Below are positions 54,638-62,997 of a DNA stretch of 64,000 nt, piece after piece. Under the pieces are notes generated by a model. That model was not told the DNA's origin, searched no databases, and was given only the letters and a program-made list of their open reading frames with translations. This DNA is from Kocuria carniphila (lineage in GTDB: Bacteria; Actinomycetota; Actinomycetes; Actinomycetales; Micrococcaceae). A program made the translations under genes and the position numbers. Location of the stretch: positions 1-64,000 of the forward strand of contig NZ_NOIT01000012.1 in assembly GCF_004136555.1 (NCBI RefSeq), read 5' to 3'. Position 1 is the first letter of the stretch. Every line of letters starts with the position of its first letter.

Positions 54638-55801
54638 CTACTTGGTGCTGGAGTCGAGGTCGGCGGTGTCGTGATCCGCGGCCTGCTGCTCGGCGGGGTT
54701 CTGGTTCTCGGGCTTCTGGCCGGGGAACACGGAGTTGACCTCGTCCTCGGTCCAGCCGGAACGGGAGATCCGCTGCAGCTCGTCGGTCACGGGTTTGCGG
54801 TCGGCCTGGTACTGGGCCAACGCCTCTGCCACGGTATCCGCCGCCTTGAGGGCGTCGGCAAGTCCACCGGCGTCCAGGATCGCGGAGTTCGCACCCTGGC
54901 CCTGGTGGTGGAGCATGGAGTGGGCGGCATCGCCCAGCAACGCCACACAGTCCGAGTGCCAGTTGTCCACGGGGTCGATGTCGTACACGGCCCGCAGGTT
55001 CACGGTGTCCATGTTCAGGCCGCGGGAGATGTCCACGATGCGCTCGTCAAAGCCCTCAACGGTCTTGAGGATGTCTTCCTTGGTGACGTCCGGTGACCAG
55101 GTGCTGTCCGGAATCAGTGCGGTGATGTCGAAGGACACCTGGTTCCGGTGGCGCAGCGGCAACAAGTACACCTTGGTGCCGTGGCCGATGTACATGCGCA
55201 GGTTGTCGTCGTTGATCATCCCGTGAGCGTCGTCGATGGAGATCACGGAGCGGTAAGCATGCTCACCGGAGAACACCGGCTGGTTGTCGCTGAACAGCTG
55301 CTTGCGCACCACGGACTTGATGCCGTCCGCGCCCACCACGAGGTCGGCGGTGACGACCTCGTGGTTGGTGAACGTGAGAGTGGCGTTGCTGCCGTTGTCC
55401 TCGATCTTCTCCAGCTTGTGGCCGAGCTTGACCATGCCCTGCGGCAGGGCACCCACCAGGGCCTCGATGAAGTCACCGCGGTGGATCAGGTAGGTGTGCT
55501 TTTCGTCGCCGTCCTCGGGCCAGTCGTCCTTCATGATGGGATCGCCGGTGGCCGTGAGGATCTCGAAGTAGTCACTGGGAGAACTCACCGCGGCGATGTT
55601 GTCGAAGATGCCCCACTCGCGGAAACGGTTCATGGACGAGGGGCGCAAACCGATGCCCGCGCCCACCTCGTGCATTCCGGAGGCCTGTTCGTACACGGTC
55701 ACGTTCGCGCCCAGGGCACTCAGCGCGGCCGCCGCGGATGCGCCGCCGTAGCCGCCACCCACAATTGCGATGGTCAGGTTCTGAAGGTCCGAAGTCTTCA
55801 T
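54638..55801 (-). CDS. FAD-dependent monooxygenase
   Basis: A 387-aa class A flavoprotein hydroxylase (salicylate-hydroxylase/UbiH type). LTIAIVGGGYGGASAAAAL binds FAD, VTADLVVGADGIKSVVRKQL is the DG motif, VALLGDAAHSMLHHQGQGA the GD motif. It likely hydroxylates an aromatic or heterocyclic substrate with NAD(P)H and oxygen. It is the third gene of the operon, 68 bp after the active phosphotriesterase-family gene. Confidence 0.9.
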   Translation of the reverse strand: MKTSDLQNLTIAIVGGGYGGASAAAALSALGANVTVYEQASGMHEVGAGIGLRPSSMNRFREWGIFDNIAAVSSPSDYFEILTATGDPIMKDDWPEDGDEKHTYLIHRGDFIEALVGALPQGMVKLGHKLEKIEDNGSNATLTFTNHEVVTADLVVGADGIKSVVRKQLFSDNQPVFSGEHAYRSVISIDDAHGMINDDNLRMYIGHGTKVYLLPLRHRNQVSFDITALIPDSTWSPDVTKEDILKTVEGFDERIVDISRGLNMDTVNLRAVYDIDPVDNWHSDCVALLGDAAHSMLHHQGQGANSAILDAGGLADALKAADTVAEALAQYQADRKPVTDELQRISRSGWTEDEVNSVFPGQKPENQNPAEQQAADHDTADLDSSTK

Positions 55802-55869
55802 GGTGTGTCACTTTCTGGTGAGATCTGCGGTGGGCGGAGCGCCGTCGTTCCGCCCCGCGAGAGGAGTGC

Positions 55870-56832
55870 TTATTTCTGGATCGAGAGGAAATCGGCGGGG
55901 TTGTGGATGAAGAGCGCGTCGATGGTGGCCTGGTCCACGCCCGCTTCGCGCAGGTCCGGGATGAGGTCCTCGAACAGGTAGTTCACGGTGTGACCCTTAA
56001 CTCCTGGCCAGCCCAGCGGGCTGCAGTTCGCGTCCACACCGGCAAGAGCCTTGTCGAGGTGGCCAGCGCCCAGGAAGCGCAGGAAGTGGTCCAGCCGCTC
56101 CTTGCGCGGACGGGCCCAGAACGGCGGATCAGGCAGTTCGGTCTCGTAACCGAACGTGTCGAAACCGACGCGGCCGCCCTGCTCGGCAATCCAGGTGTCG
56201 CGTGTGTTCTGGGCGTTGACGCCGTCATCCGCGTGACCGAAGAGCACGCGGTCCAGCGGCAGGCCCTCCTCGTTGAAGATGTTGATGGCGTTTTCCGCGT
56301 CGATCGCCAGGTGGGTGAGGATCGGAACACCCGTGGCGAGCGCAGCGCGGGCGGCCGCGCGATAGATGCGCTTGTCCAGATCGGTCATCTTGCCACCGCG
56401 GGAGACGCCCACCTTGATCACGCCGGCCTTGGATCCGGTGTTTCCGATACCCATGGTGATCTCGTGAATGAACACCTCCGCCAGGTATTCCACGGAGGCC
56501 TGGGCGAAGTGCGGCAGCGCGGTATCGCCGCCCACGAATCCGGTGCAGGCAATGATGTTCACGCCGGTTTTCGCGGATAAGGACTTGTAGTAGTCCACGT
56601 CGCGGCCGTTGCAGATACCGGTCACATCCACGAATGAGCCGCCGCCGTACTCGTGGAACGCACGCAGCTTGGGCACGGTTTCCTCGTAACGCTGCTCCGG
56701 GGTCTTCCACCACTGGGTGTCCAGTTCGGAGCCCGGCATGCCGTAGCCGATGTGTTCGTGAATGGCCACGATGCCCAGTTCTTCGGCCGGGATGGTTCCC
56801 AGCACGGTGTTTACTTTCGACAACTTCTTCAC
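55870..56832 (-). CDS. Phosphotriesterase-family metal hydrolase
   Basis: A 320-aa amidohydrolase-fold enzyme. All six expected binuclear-metal residues are in place: H25-x-H27 (VAIHEHIGY), K140 (AGVIKVGVS), H174 (ILTHLAID), H200 (VLFGHADDG) and D267 (AGVDANC). Relatives act as lactonases or phosphotriesterases; substrate unknown. It follows its pseudoenzyme paralogue by 9 bp and shares their operon. Confidence 0.9.
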   Translation of the reverse strand: MKKLSKVNTVLGTIPAEELGIVAIHEHIGYGMPGSELDTQWWKTPEQRYEETVPKLRAFHEYGGGSFVDVTGICNGRDVDYYKSLSAKTGVNIIACTGFVGGDTALPHFAQASVEYLAEVFIHEITMGIGNTGSKAGVIKVGVSRGGKMTDLDKRIYRAAARAALATGVPILTHLAIDAENAINIFNEEGLPLDRVLFGHADDGVNAQNTRDTWIAEQGGRVGFDTFGYETELPDPPFWARPRKERLDHFLRFLGAGHLDKALAGVDANCSPLGWPGVKGHTVNYLFEDLIPDLREAGVDQATIDALFIHNPADFLSIQK

Positions 56833-56841
56833 CTCAAGAAT

Positions 56842-57861
56842 TCAGGATTGGTCGGCGCGATGCGCCGGGGCCACGGTCAGCAGGTCACGCGGGTTCGTCT
56901 CCAGGATTCGCCGCGCGTGCTCCTGGCTAAGTCCCTTGGCCACGAGCTGCGGGACGAGTGTGGTCGCGACATAGCTGAAGGGCAGGTCGTAGTCGGGTTG
57001 GCCTTTGGCCACGCCAATCGCGTTCGAAGACAACAGAATCTTGTCCGCGTGGCCGGCGTCGACGAGCTCGAGCACCAGATCCGCGCGCTCGTCGTCGGTG
57101 AGGTGGGCGGCGTCGTCGTTGAGGCCCACGTGATCGAGCGCGACGTACGCACCCTTCGTGGCCACCCCGAGCGCCCCGTTCGACGACGCCGCGTCCTTGC
57201 GATCCAGCCCGCCCACCACCACGCGGTGCGCGGGGATGTTTTCGGCGAGCACGATGTCCAGGTCGTGGAGGGCGTCCGCGCCGAAGCGGATCGAGACGGG
57301 GACCCCCGAGTTCAGGGCGGCGCGTGCGGCCCCGCGGAACAGGCTTTCCTCGGTGGGGGTCATGCCCTCGCGAGCGGCTGCGGTAGTGACCATGCCGGCT
57401 GCGGCGCGACGTTCAACGCGCGGAACGACCATGCCATCGGTGACCTCCCTCTCGAAGAGATCCGCGAATTTCTCCGCGGGCCACGGCGTGGGCGGATTGG
57501 TCTGCGGAGTGAGGAAGTAGCCGCCGAGCATTTCCTCCGGGCCCATGCCGGTGGTCGCGATGATGTGCACACCAGTGGACTTGGACAGCGCCTCGTAGAG
57601 CTTGAGATCGCGGCCGTGGAACATGCCGGTGCTGTCCACGATCGTGCCGCCGCCGTGCTCGCGGAAGTCCTTGAGTTTGGCGGCGAGAGTTTCGAAGATC
57701 TCGGCACGGTCCATGGAAACGTCCGGGGCGAACTGGGCTCCCGGGATTACCGAGAGCAACGCTTCGTGGACCGCAACAATCCCCAGTTGATCGGCGGGAA
57801 CGGGACCGAGAACTGTGTTGACCGTTGCATTGCCGACAGTCTCTGAATCTGTCATGGGCAC
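56842..57861 (-). CDS. Phosphotriesterase-family paralogue lacking metal ligands
   Basis: A 339-aa paralogue of the next gene (same N-terminal NTVLGPVPADQLGIVAVHE frame and RGAARAAL, VPQLVAKG blocks). Against the active copy, H27 is Ala 34, K140 is Thr 159, H174 is Arg 192, H200 is Gly 218 and the Asp is Ser in LLSSN; only the first His remains. It should be unable to bind the metal pair. It is the first gene of the operon, with a roughly 240-nt leader to the promoter-like site at 58109. Confidence 0.85.
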   Translation of the reverse strand: MPMTDSETVGNATVNTVLGPVPADQLGIVAVHEALLSVIPGAQFAPDVSMDRAEIFETLAAKLKDFREHGGGTIVDSTGMFHGRDLKLYEALSKSTGVHIIATTGMGPEEMLGGYFLTPQTNPPTPWPAEKFADLFEREVTDGMVVPRVERRAAAGMVTTAAAREGMTPTEESLFRGAARAALNSGVPVSIRFGADALHDLDIVLAENIPAHRVVVGGLDRKDAASSNGALGVATKGAYVALDHVGLNDDAAHLTDDERADLVLELVDAGHADKILLSSNAIGVAKGQPDYDLPFSYVATTLVPQLVAKGLSQEHARRILETNPRDLLTVAPAHRADQS

Positions 57862-58365
57862 TACCTTTCATCAGCGTCACCGACCATGAGGGTGACGCGG
57901 TGTGGAGCGTGGGGCACTTCGCGTCCCCTGGCTTGTGGCTGCCGTTGGTGGCCTTCCGTGGTGGGCCGTGTCGGTTTGCTCGCAAGTAGGGGCGGGTGCT
58001 GGCGGTCGTCAACGTGAGAAGCGATGAGCCGGAGAGCCTCGTGTCCGCCGTACGGGCCGTAGCCATCGCCTGTGGTGTGATCTGAGTAACGTTGTGGCAC
58101 TAATATACATATTGTTATGCTAAAGCGTAAGTGGAGTGCAGCTGGGAATTTCAGCCGGACCTAAGGTGCAGGTCAGGGGTGGGTTGGGAGCTGACGAGGT
58201 TGGGAGCGGCAGCTGGATCCCATCCCAAGCGCTGTCGCAGCCTTCCCGATCGCATGATGTTCCGCTAGAACCTTTAATGGCTCGCCCAAGGGTCCTCATG
58301 GCCCACGGTGTGTCATCAGCGGCCCTAAGGGCACACTGAATGCTCCACCTGCTGAGGCTGCTCGA
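57862..58365. other. Leader/promoter region between PTE operon and gntR
   Basis: About 500 bp without a supported gene. It holds the shared AT-rich motif at 58109-58125 and the presumed promoter of the minus-strand operon. The remainder up to the gntR stop shows nothing clear. Confidence 0.5.
58109..58125. promoter_or_regulatory. AT-rich 17-bp motif upstream of the phosphotriesterase operon
   Basis: ATATTGTTATGCTAAAG, 15/17 identical to 49792-49808. A near dyad TTATGC-TAAA-GCGTAA is centred on it. On the minus strand CATAAC could be a -10 box for the operon. Confidence 0.5.
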
Positions 58366-59109
58366 CTACGCGCCGGTGATGAAGTGGTACTTGAACTCGT
58401 CAGCACGGTGAACGGCGGTGCGCCAGCCGGCGGGAAGGCCACCTGTGGCAAAGAACAGGGTTTCGATGACGAGCAAGGGGCTGCCCTCGGGGACGGCGAA
58501 GGTCTCCGCTTGCTGCGGAGAAGCTGCCGTAGCCCAGGCTTCATGTTCAGCGCGTTCCAGTGTGATGCCGAACTGCCGCTCGAGAAGTTCGAACGCGGAG
58601 CCTCGTTCTTCCAACGCGCCCCCGGTCGGGATGAACTCCTTAGGAGCACGGATGTAGACGTCTGCTTCCACGAGCGGGGCGCCCTCCACCGAAATCACCC
58701 GCGTGAAGTGCAGCAGCTCTTCGCCCTTGGACAGGTCGAGGTTCTGTGCAATCCGAGTCGGCGGCACCACACGTTCGACACCGGTAACCGTTGACTCCGG
58801 GTCGAGGCCAGTGTCGGCGAGGAACTGGTACAGGGCACCCGAGCGAACGGTAGCCGGTCGATGCACCCGAGAGCCCGGCACGGGAAACGTTCCTTTGCCT
58901 TGCTTGCGGTAGACGAATCCTTCGACCGAGAGTTCCTTCAAAGCCTGACGGATGGGCGCACGGCTCACGTCGAAGCGGTCCAGCAGTTGCGCTTCAGTGA
59001 TGGGGGTTTGAGGGTCGGCGGAGCCATCGATGATCTCGTGACGGAGAATGTCCTTGATCTGCCGGTACAGGGGGACACCAGACGACGAATCGAGCTCGTT
59101 CACTGGCAC
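58366..59109 (-). CDS. GntR/HutC-type regulator with UTRA domain
   Basis: A 247-aa repressor. The N-terminal winged helix (about 10-75) is GVPLYRQIKDILRHEII then LLDRFDVSRAPIRQALKELS. The UTRA ligand domain (about 95-245) has GEELLHFTRVISVEGAPLV and LERQFGITLERAEHEAWA. It likely senses a metabolite of the adjacent cluster; the target could be the 17-bp motif. It lies upstream of the operon, same strand. Confidence 0.9.
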   Translation of the reverse strand: MPVNELDSSSGVPLYRQIKDILRHEIIDGSADPQTPITEAQLLDRFDVSRAPIRQALKELSVEGFVYRKQGKGTFPVPGSRVHRPATVRSGALYQFLADTGLDPESTVTGVERVVPPTRIAQNLDLSKGEELLHFTRVISVEGAPLVEADVYIRAPKEFIPTGGALEERGSAFELLERQFGITLERAEHEAWATAASPQQAETFAVPEGSPLLVIETLFFATGGLPAGWRTAVHRADEFKYHFITGA

Positions 59110-59332
59110 GATCGCCCTCCCCTATACCTGGGTTCGCCGGATTTACTCCCGACAGTCAAGCATAGTTTCTCAGGACAAATCGCAGCCAGGGACAGCTCAT
59201 TCATGGGCACCTTCCCAGATAGCCGCCAGCCCGGTGGAGAGGCGATCACCTGCGATTTCCAGTCAGTGATCGATGTGGTCCCACGGCACATCCACGCGTC
59301 CCGGTCGGTTGCTGTCGATAGACTGTCCCACC

Positions 59333-59956
59333 GTGGCCAAGCTCTACTTCCGCTACGGCGCGATGAACTCCGGAAAATCCACGGGTCTGCTGCAGGCGGC
59401 CTACAACTACGAAGAACGCGGGCAGCGGGTGTTGCTCGCCAAACCCCAGGTCGATACCAAGGGCGAGGACCAGATTCTGTCCCGCCTGGGTGTCACACGC
59501 ACGGTGGACTTCCTGATCCCCCACGGTGCGAGCGTGCTCGAGTTGTTCCACCGATATGCGACCGGCGACGACCCGGACGCGCTCCTCGAGCACGTGGACG
59601 CCAAACCTGTTGCGTGCGTTCTGGTGGATGAAGCCCAATTCCTCGAAACCGACCAGGTCGACGACCTGCTGCGCATCGCCGTGCTCCACAACGTTCCAGT
59701 CATGGCCTATGGCATCCGTACGGATTTCCGCACCCAGGCGTTCCCAGGTTCGGCGCGCCTCATGGAGCTCGCTCATTCCCTGGAAGAGCTGAAGACCATT
59801 TGCCGCTGTGGCCGCAAGGCCGTGTTCAATACCCGCAAGGTGGGGGAGCGGTTCGTGTTCGAAGGCGATCAGGTCGCCATCGACGGCGTCGAGGTTACCT
59901 ATGAGTCCCTGTGCGGGCAGTGCTACCTCACCGAATCCGGTGGCCGACTGGGCTGA
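59333..59956 (+). CDS. tdk: Thymidine kinase
   Basis: A 207-aa type II thymidine kinase phosphorylating thymidine with ATP. AKLYFRYGAMNSGKSTGLLQ is the P-loop, CVLVDEAQFLE the Walker B plus catalytic Glu region, YGIRTDFRTQAFPGSARLME the lasso region, and two Cys pairs (CRCG, CGQC) bind zinc. GTG 59333 is the start by family alignment; no strong ribosome-binding site is seen. Confidence 0.95.
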   Translation: MAKLYFRYGAMNSGKSTGLLQAAYNYEERGQRVLLAKPQVDTKGEDQILSRLGVTRTVDFLIPHGASVLELFHRYATGDDPDALLEHVDAKPVACVLVDEAQFLETDQVDDLLRIAVLHNVPVMAYGIRTDFRTQAFPGSARLMELAHSLEELKTICRCGRKAVFNTRKVGERFVFEGDQVAIDGVEVTYESLCGQCYLTESGGRLG

Positions 59957-60267
59957 GGTGCCGCTTCGAAAGGCCGAAGCCTATCTCTTCCGTAAAGAGT
60001 CACCACATGACGGGTGTGGGGACAGGCCGGGCCGCCCGATTCAATATTGCCGCATGAGCGTCGGTCGGCCTGAGGGCAATCACTTTGCACTTCTGAATAG
60101 CCGAGTTGGGCTGTCCAGCCACGGAGTGGTTCTCATAAACAAATCTCGAACGGCAGCGCTGGCACAGCGGATAGTTAGCTGAACATGCTGGTTGTCGGTT
60201 AACTCCCTGAAGTTGCAGTCATGTGGATCTCGGGTAAGTGGCGGGATGTTTCGCAGATTATGGGATG
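59957..60267. other. Host flank between tdk and the transposon end
   Basis: About 310 bp. A short hairpin (GCTTCG..CGAAGC) follows tdk and could terminate it. Nothing else is recognised before the transposon end; the small plus-strand frame here shows no domain. Confidence 0.5.
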
Positions 60268-60362
60268 TGTCATTTTCCGAAGTCGCCTGCACATCCGGCC
60301 CCGTGTTCTCGGGGCTTGTGCAGTCGGCTGTTGAACGCTGGCCGTTCAGTAGTCGTGTGCAC
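60268..60362 (+). mobile_element. Left end of a Tn402/Tn5053-type transposon
   Basis: The end begins TGTCATTTTCCGAAGTCGCC and continues TGCAC to 60292; from memory the Tn5053/Tn402 25-bp terminal repeat differs by about three bases. Two related transposase-binding-type repeats follow: an inverted one at 60318-60335 (GTGCAGTCGGCTGTTGAA) and a direct one at 60345-60362 (TTCAGTAGTCGTGTGCAC). A 5-bp duplication would adjoin at 60263-60267 (GGGAT) but the other end is outside the window. Confidence 0.75.
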
Positions 60363-60409
60363 TAAAGTCGTTTTTGCTCAATAGTCCTGTTCTCAAAGGA
60401 GAGGCAGGG

Positions 60410-62086
60410 ATGGACGAAGAACCATACGGGATCCCGTCGCCGGGGCATTTAACGATGTCGGATGCTCAGTGGGAGCAAACTCGGTTGCGTGCTGAAGTGA
60501 TCGGCAATCTCGCCGAGCGTGACCATGTTGGGGTGGCTGCTGCCGATGAAGCCGCCGTCGAGCTGGGAATCTCTCGCCGACAGGTGTACGTGCTGTTGGA
60601 ACGCTACCGTCAGGGCTCTGGTCTGGTGACCGATCTCGCCAGCCGACGGTCCGACGGTGGCAGGGGTGGTAATCGGCTGTCGGAGCCGGTCGAGCAGGTC
60701 ATTCGCGAGCTTGTCCGCACACGGTACTTGACGCGACAGAAGCGAAGCATCGCTTCGCTGCACCGCGAGATCGCCCGAGTCTGTGCTGTGCGGGGGTTGC
60801 CGGTGCCGGCGCGGAACACGGTCGAGACGCGAATCGCACGGATGAATCCGATAGCAGTCGGTCGGCGACGAGAAGGGCCCGACAGTGTGCGGCCCTTGCA
60901 GTCGGCCGGTGATGACGTCCCAGCGATCGGATCCATCTTGGACCAGGTACAGATCGATCACACCGTCATTGATCTGATCGTCGTCGATGAGCGGGAACGG
61001 AAGCCTGTCGGCCGCCCATATCTGACGTTGGCGATCGATGTGTGCAGTCGCTGTCTCGTGGGCATGGTCGTGACTTTGGAGCCGCCCTCGGCGGTGTCTG
61101 TGGGCTTATGCCTAGCTCACGCAACCGGTGATAAACGGCCCCGGCTGGAACGACTCGGGATCGAAGCAGACTGGCCGATGAGCGGGAAGCCGAAGGCGTT
61201 GTTCGTCGATAACGCCGCCGAGTTCAAGAGCGAGGCACTCACCCGTGGGTGTGAGCAGCACGGCATCGCACTGGACTACCGGCCGCTGGGCCAGCCGCAT
61301 TACGGCGGGATCGTAGAACGCGTCATCGGCACGGCAATGCGCGAGATCCACGAGCTGCCAGGCACGACGTTCTCGGACCCAGGTGAGCGTGGCCGGTATG
61401 ACTCCGAGAAAATGGCTGCACTGACTCTTGCCGAACTGGAGAAGTGGCTGAGCCTGGCAGTGGCTGCGTACCACGGCACCGTCCACAGCACGCTGGGCCT
61501 GACTCCGGCTGGGCGCTGGGCTGAGGGTGTCCTCGCGGACGGCTCTCCTGTGGTCACGGCGAATCCGACAGCGTTCTTGGTGGATTTCCTGCCGGTGATC
61601 CGGCGGAAGCTGACGCGTACCGGATTCGTCATCGATCACGTGCGTTATTTCGCCAACGTGCTCAAGCCCTGGATCGCGCGTCGCGAGAGTCTCGAACAGT
61701 TCATCATCCGCCGAGACCCGCGCGACATCAGCCGAATATGGGTGCTGGACCCTGAGGGCGAGGAATACCTAGAGGTGCCCTATCGGACGTTGTCGAATCC
61801 TGCTGTCAGCGTGTGGGAGCACCGGCAGGCGCTGGCACGACTGCGTGAACGCGGTGCCGCCGAAGTCGACGAGGTCGCGTTGTTTCGGATGATCGAACAG
61901 ATGCGTCACATCTCTGAGACCGCCGAGAAGACCACCAAGCGGACCCGCCGGGAAGCTGAACGCCGTAATCACGCGGGAACCACGAGAAAGGCGTCTCCCG
62001 CGCCGACACCGGCTCCGCCGGCGACTGCGCCGGAACCGGGCGCGATGCGGCCTGCGGCCCGCTTCGAGGAGATTGAACAATGGTGA
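60410..62086 (+). CDS. tniA: TniA-type DDE transposase
   Basis: A 558-aa Mu/Tn7-like integrase-core transposase. An N-terminal HTH (VELGISRRQVYVLLERYR) is followed by the DDE core: QVQIDHTVIDL (first Asp), FVDNAAEFKSEAL (second Asp) and YGGIVERVIG (Glu), then a beta-barrel domain. ATG 60410 follows AAAGGAGAGG. The stop overlaps the tniB start. It acts with TniB and TniQ. Confidence 0.93.
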   Translation: MDEEPYGIPSPGHLTMSDAQWEQTRLRAEVIGNLAERDHVGVAAADEAAVELGISRRQVYVLLERYRQGSGLVTDLASRRSDGGRGGNRLSEPVEQVIRELVRTRYLTRQKRSIASLHREIARVCAVRGLPVPARNTVETRIARMNPIAVGRRREGPDSVRPLQSAGDDVPAIGSILDQVQIDHTVIDLIVVDERERKPVGRPYLTLAIDVCSRCLVGMVVTLEPPSAVSVGLCLAHATGDKRPRLERLGIEADWPMSGKPKALFVDNAAEFKSEALTRGCEQHGIALDYRPLGQPHYGGIVERVIGTAMREIHELPGTTFSDPGERGRYDSEKMAALTLAELEKWLSLAVAAYHGTVHSTLGLTPAGRWAEGVLADGSPVVTANPTAFLVDFLPVIRRKLTRTGFVIDHVRYFANVLKPWIARRESLEQFIIRRDPRDISRIWVLDPEGEEYLEVPYRTLSNPAVSVWEHRQALARLRERGAAEVDEVALFRMIEQMRHISETAEKTTKRTRREAERRNHAGTTRKASPAPTPAPPATAPEPGAMRPAARFEEIEQW

Positions 62087-62997
62087 CAGTCGACGAGGAC
62101 CAGCCACCGGATCTGTCGCATCTGCATCCATCTGCACAGTCGACGGCGCGGCTGCCAGCTGCCGAGCGGGTCCACAGGATTCGAGCCGACCGCTGGATCG
62201 GCTACCCGAAAGCCGTCGAGGCTGTCGGGCGGTTGGAAACGCTGCTCGGGTGGCCACGGAAGCAACGCATGCCCAACCTGCTGCTGGTGGGGCCGACGAA
62301 TAACGGCAAGTCCATGATCATCGAGAGATTCCGTCGACAGCACCTGCCCACGACTGATTTGGATCGGGAACACATCCCGGTGCTGTGCGTTCAGATGCCC
62401 TCGGAGCCGTCCCCGTTGCGGTTCTATACAGCAATCCTCGCAGCCCTCGGCGCGCCGCTACGGCCGCGCCCTCGTGTGATCGAGCTCGAGCGCCTCGCAC
62501 TCTCCCTACTGCGCGAGGTCGGTGTGCAGATGCTGGTGATCGATGAGCTGCACAATGTGCTTGCTGGACGTGGTGACGTCCGTCGAGAGTTCTTGAACCT
62601 CTTGCGATTCCTTGGCAACGAGCTGCGCATCCCGCTCGTGGGAGTCGGCACCCGTGAGGCATACCTGGCGATACGCTCGGACGACCAACTGGAGAATCGG
62701 TTCGAGCCGTTCGTGCTGCCTGTCTGGAAGGCAGGCGAGGACGCCCGGTCGCTGTTGGCCAGCTTCGCGGCGGCCTTCCCATTGCGGCGGCCCTCCCGCA
62801 TCGAGACCGACGACATGACGCAGTACTTGCTCGCCCGCAGTGAAGGAACGATCGGTGAGCTTGCGCACCTGCTGACCGCGGCCGCGGTCGCGGCCGTCGA
62901 GTCCGGCGCTGAGACGATCAACCACCGGACGCTGACGATGGCCGACTACGTTGGCCCCACAGAGCGGCGGCGATTGTTTGAACGCGAGCTGATGTGA
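62080..62997 (+). CDS. tniB: TniB-type AAA+ ATPase
   Basis: A 305-aa transposition ATPase. LLLVGPTNNGKSMIIERF is Walker A, LVIDELHNVLAG Walker B, and VGVGTREAYLAIRSDDQLEN contains the sensor and arginine-finger region. It overlaps tniA by 7 bp and tniQ by GTGA; it directs TniA to targets. Confidence 0.93.
   Translation: MVTVDEDQPPDLSHLHPSAQSTARLPAAERVHRIRADRWIGYPKAVEAVGRLETLLGWPRKQRMPNLLLVGPTNNGKSMIIERFRRQHLPTTDLDREHIPVLCVQMPSEPSPLRFYTAILAALGAPLRPRPRVIELERLALSLLREVGVQMLVIDELHNVLAGRGDVRREFLNLLRFLGNELRIPLVGVGTREAYLAIRSDDQLENRFEPFVLPVWKAGEDARSLLASFAAAFPLRRPSRIETDDMTQYLLARSEGTIGELAHLLTAAAVAAVESGAETINHRTLTMADYVGPTERRRLFERELM

Noticed and set aside
57413-58066. 217-codon frame across the phosphotriesterase leader
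   Set aside because: It is a shifted-frame shadow of the first phosphotriesterase-family gene with no domain.
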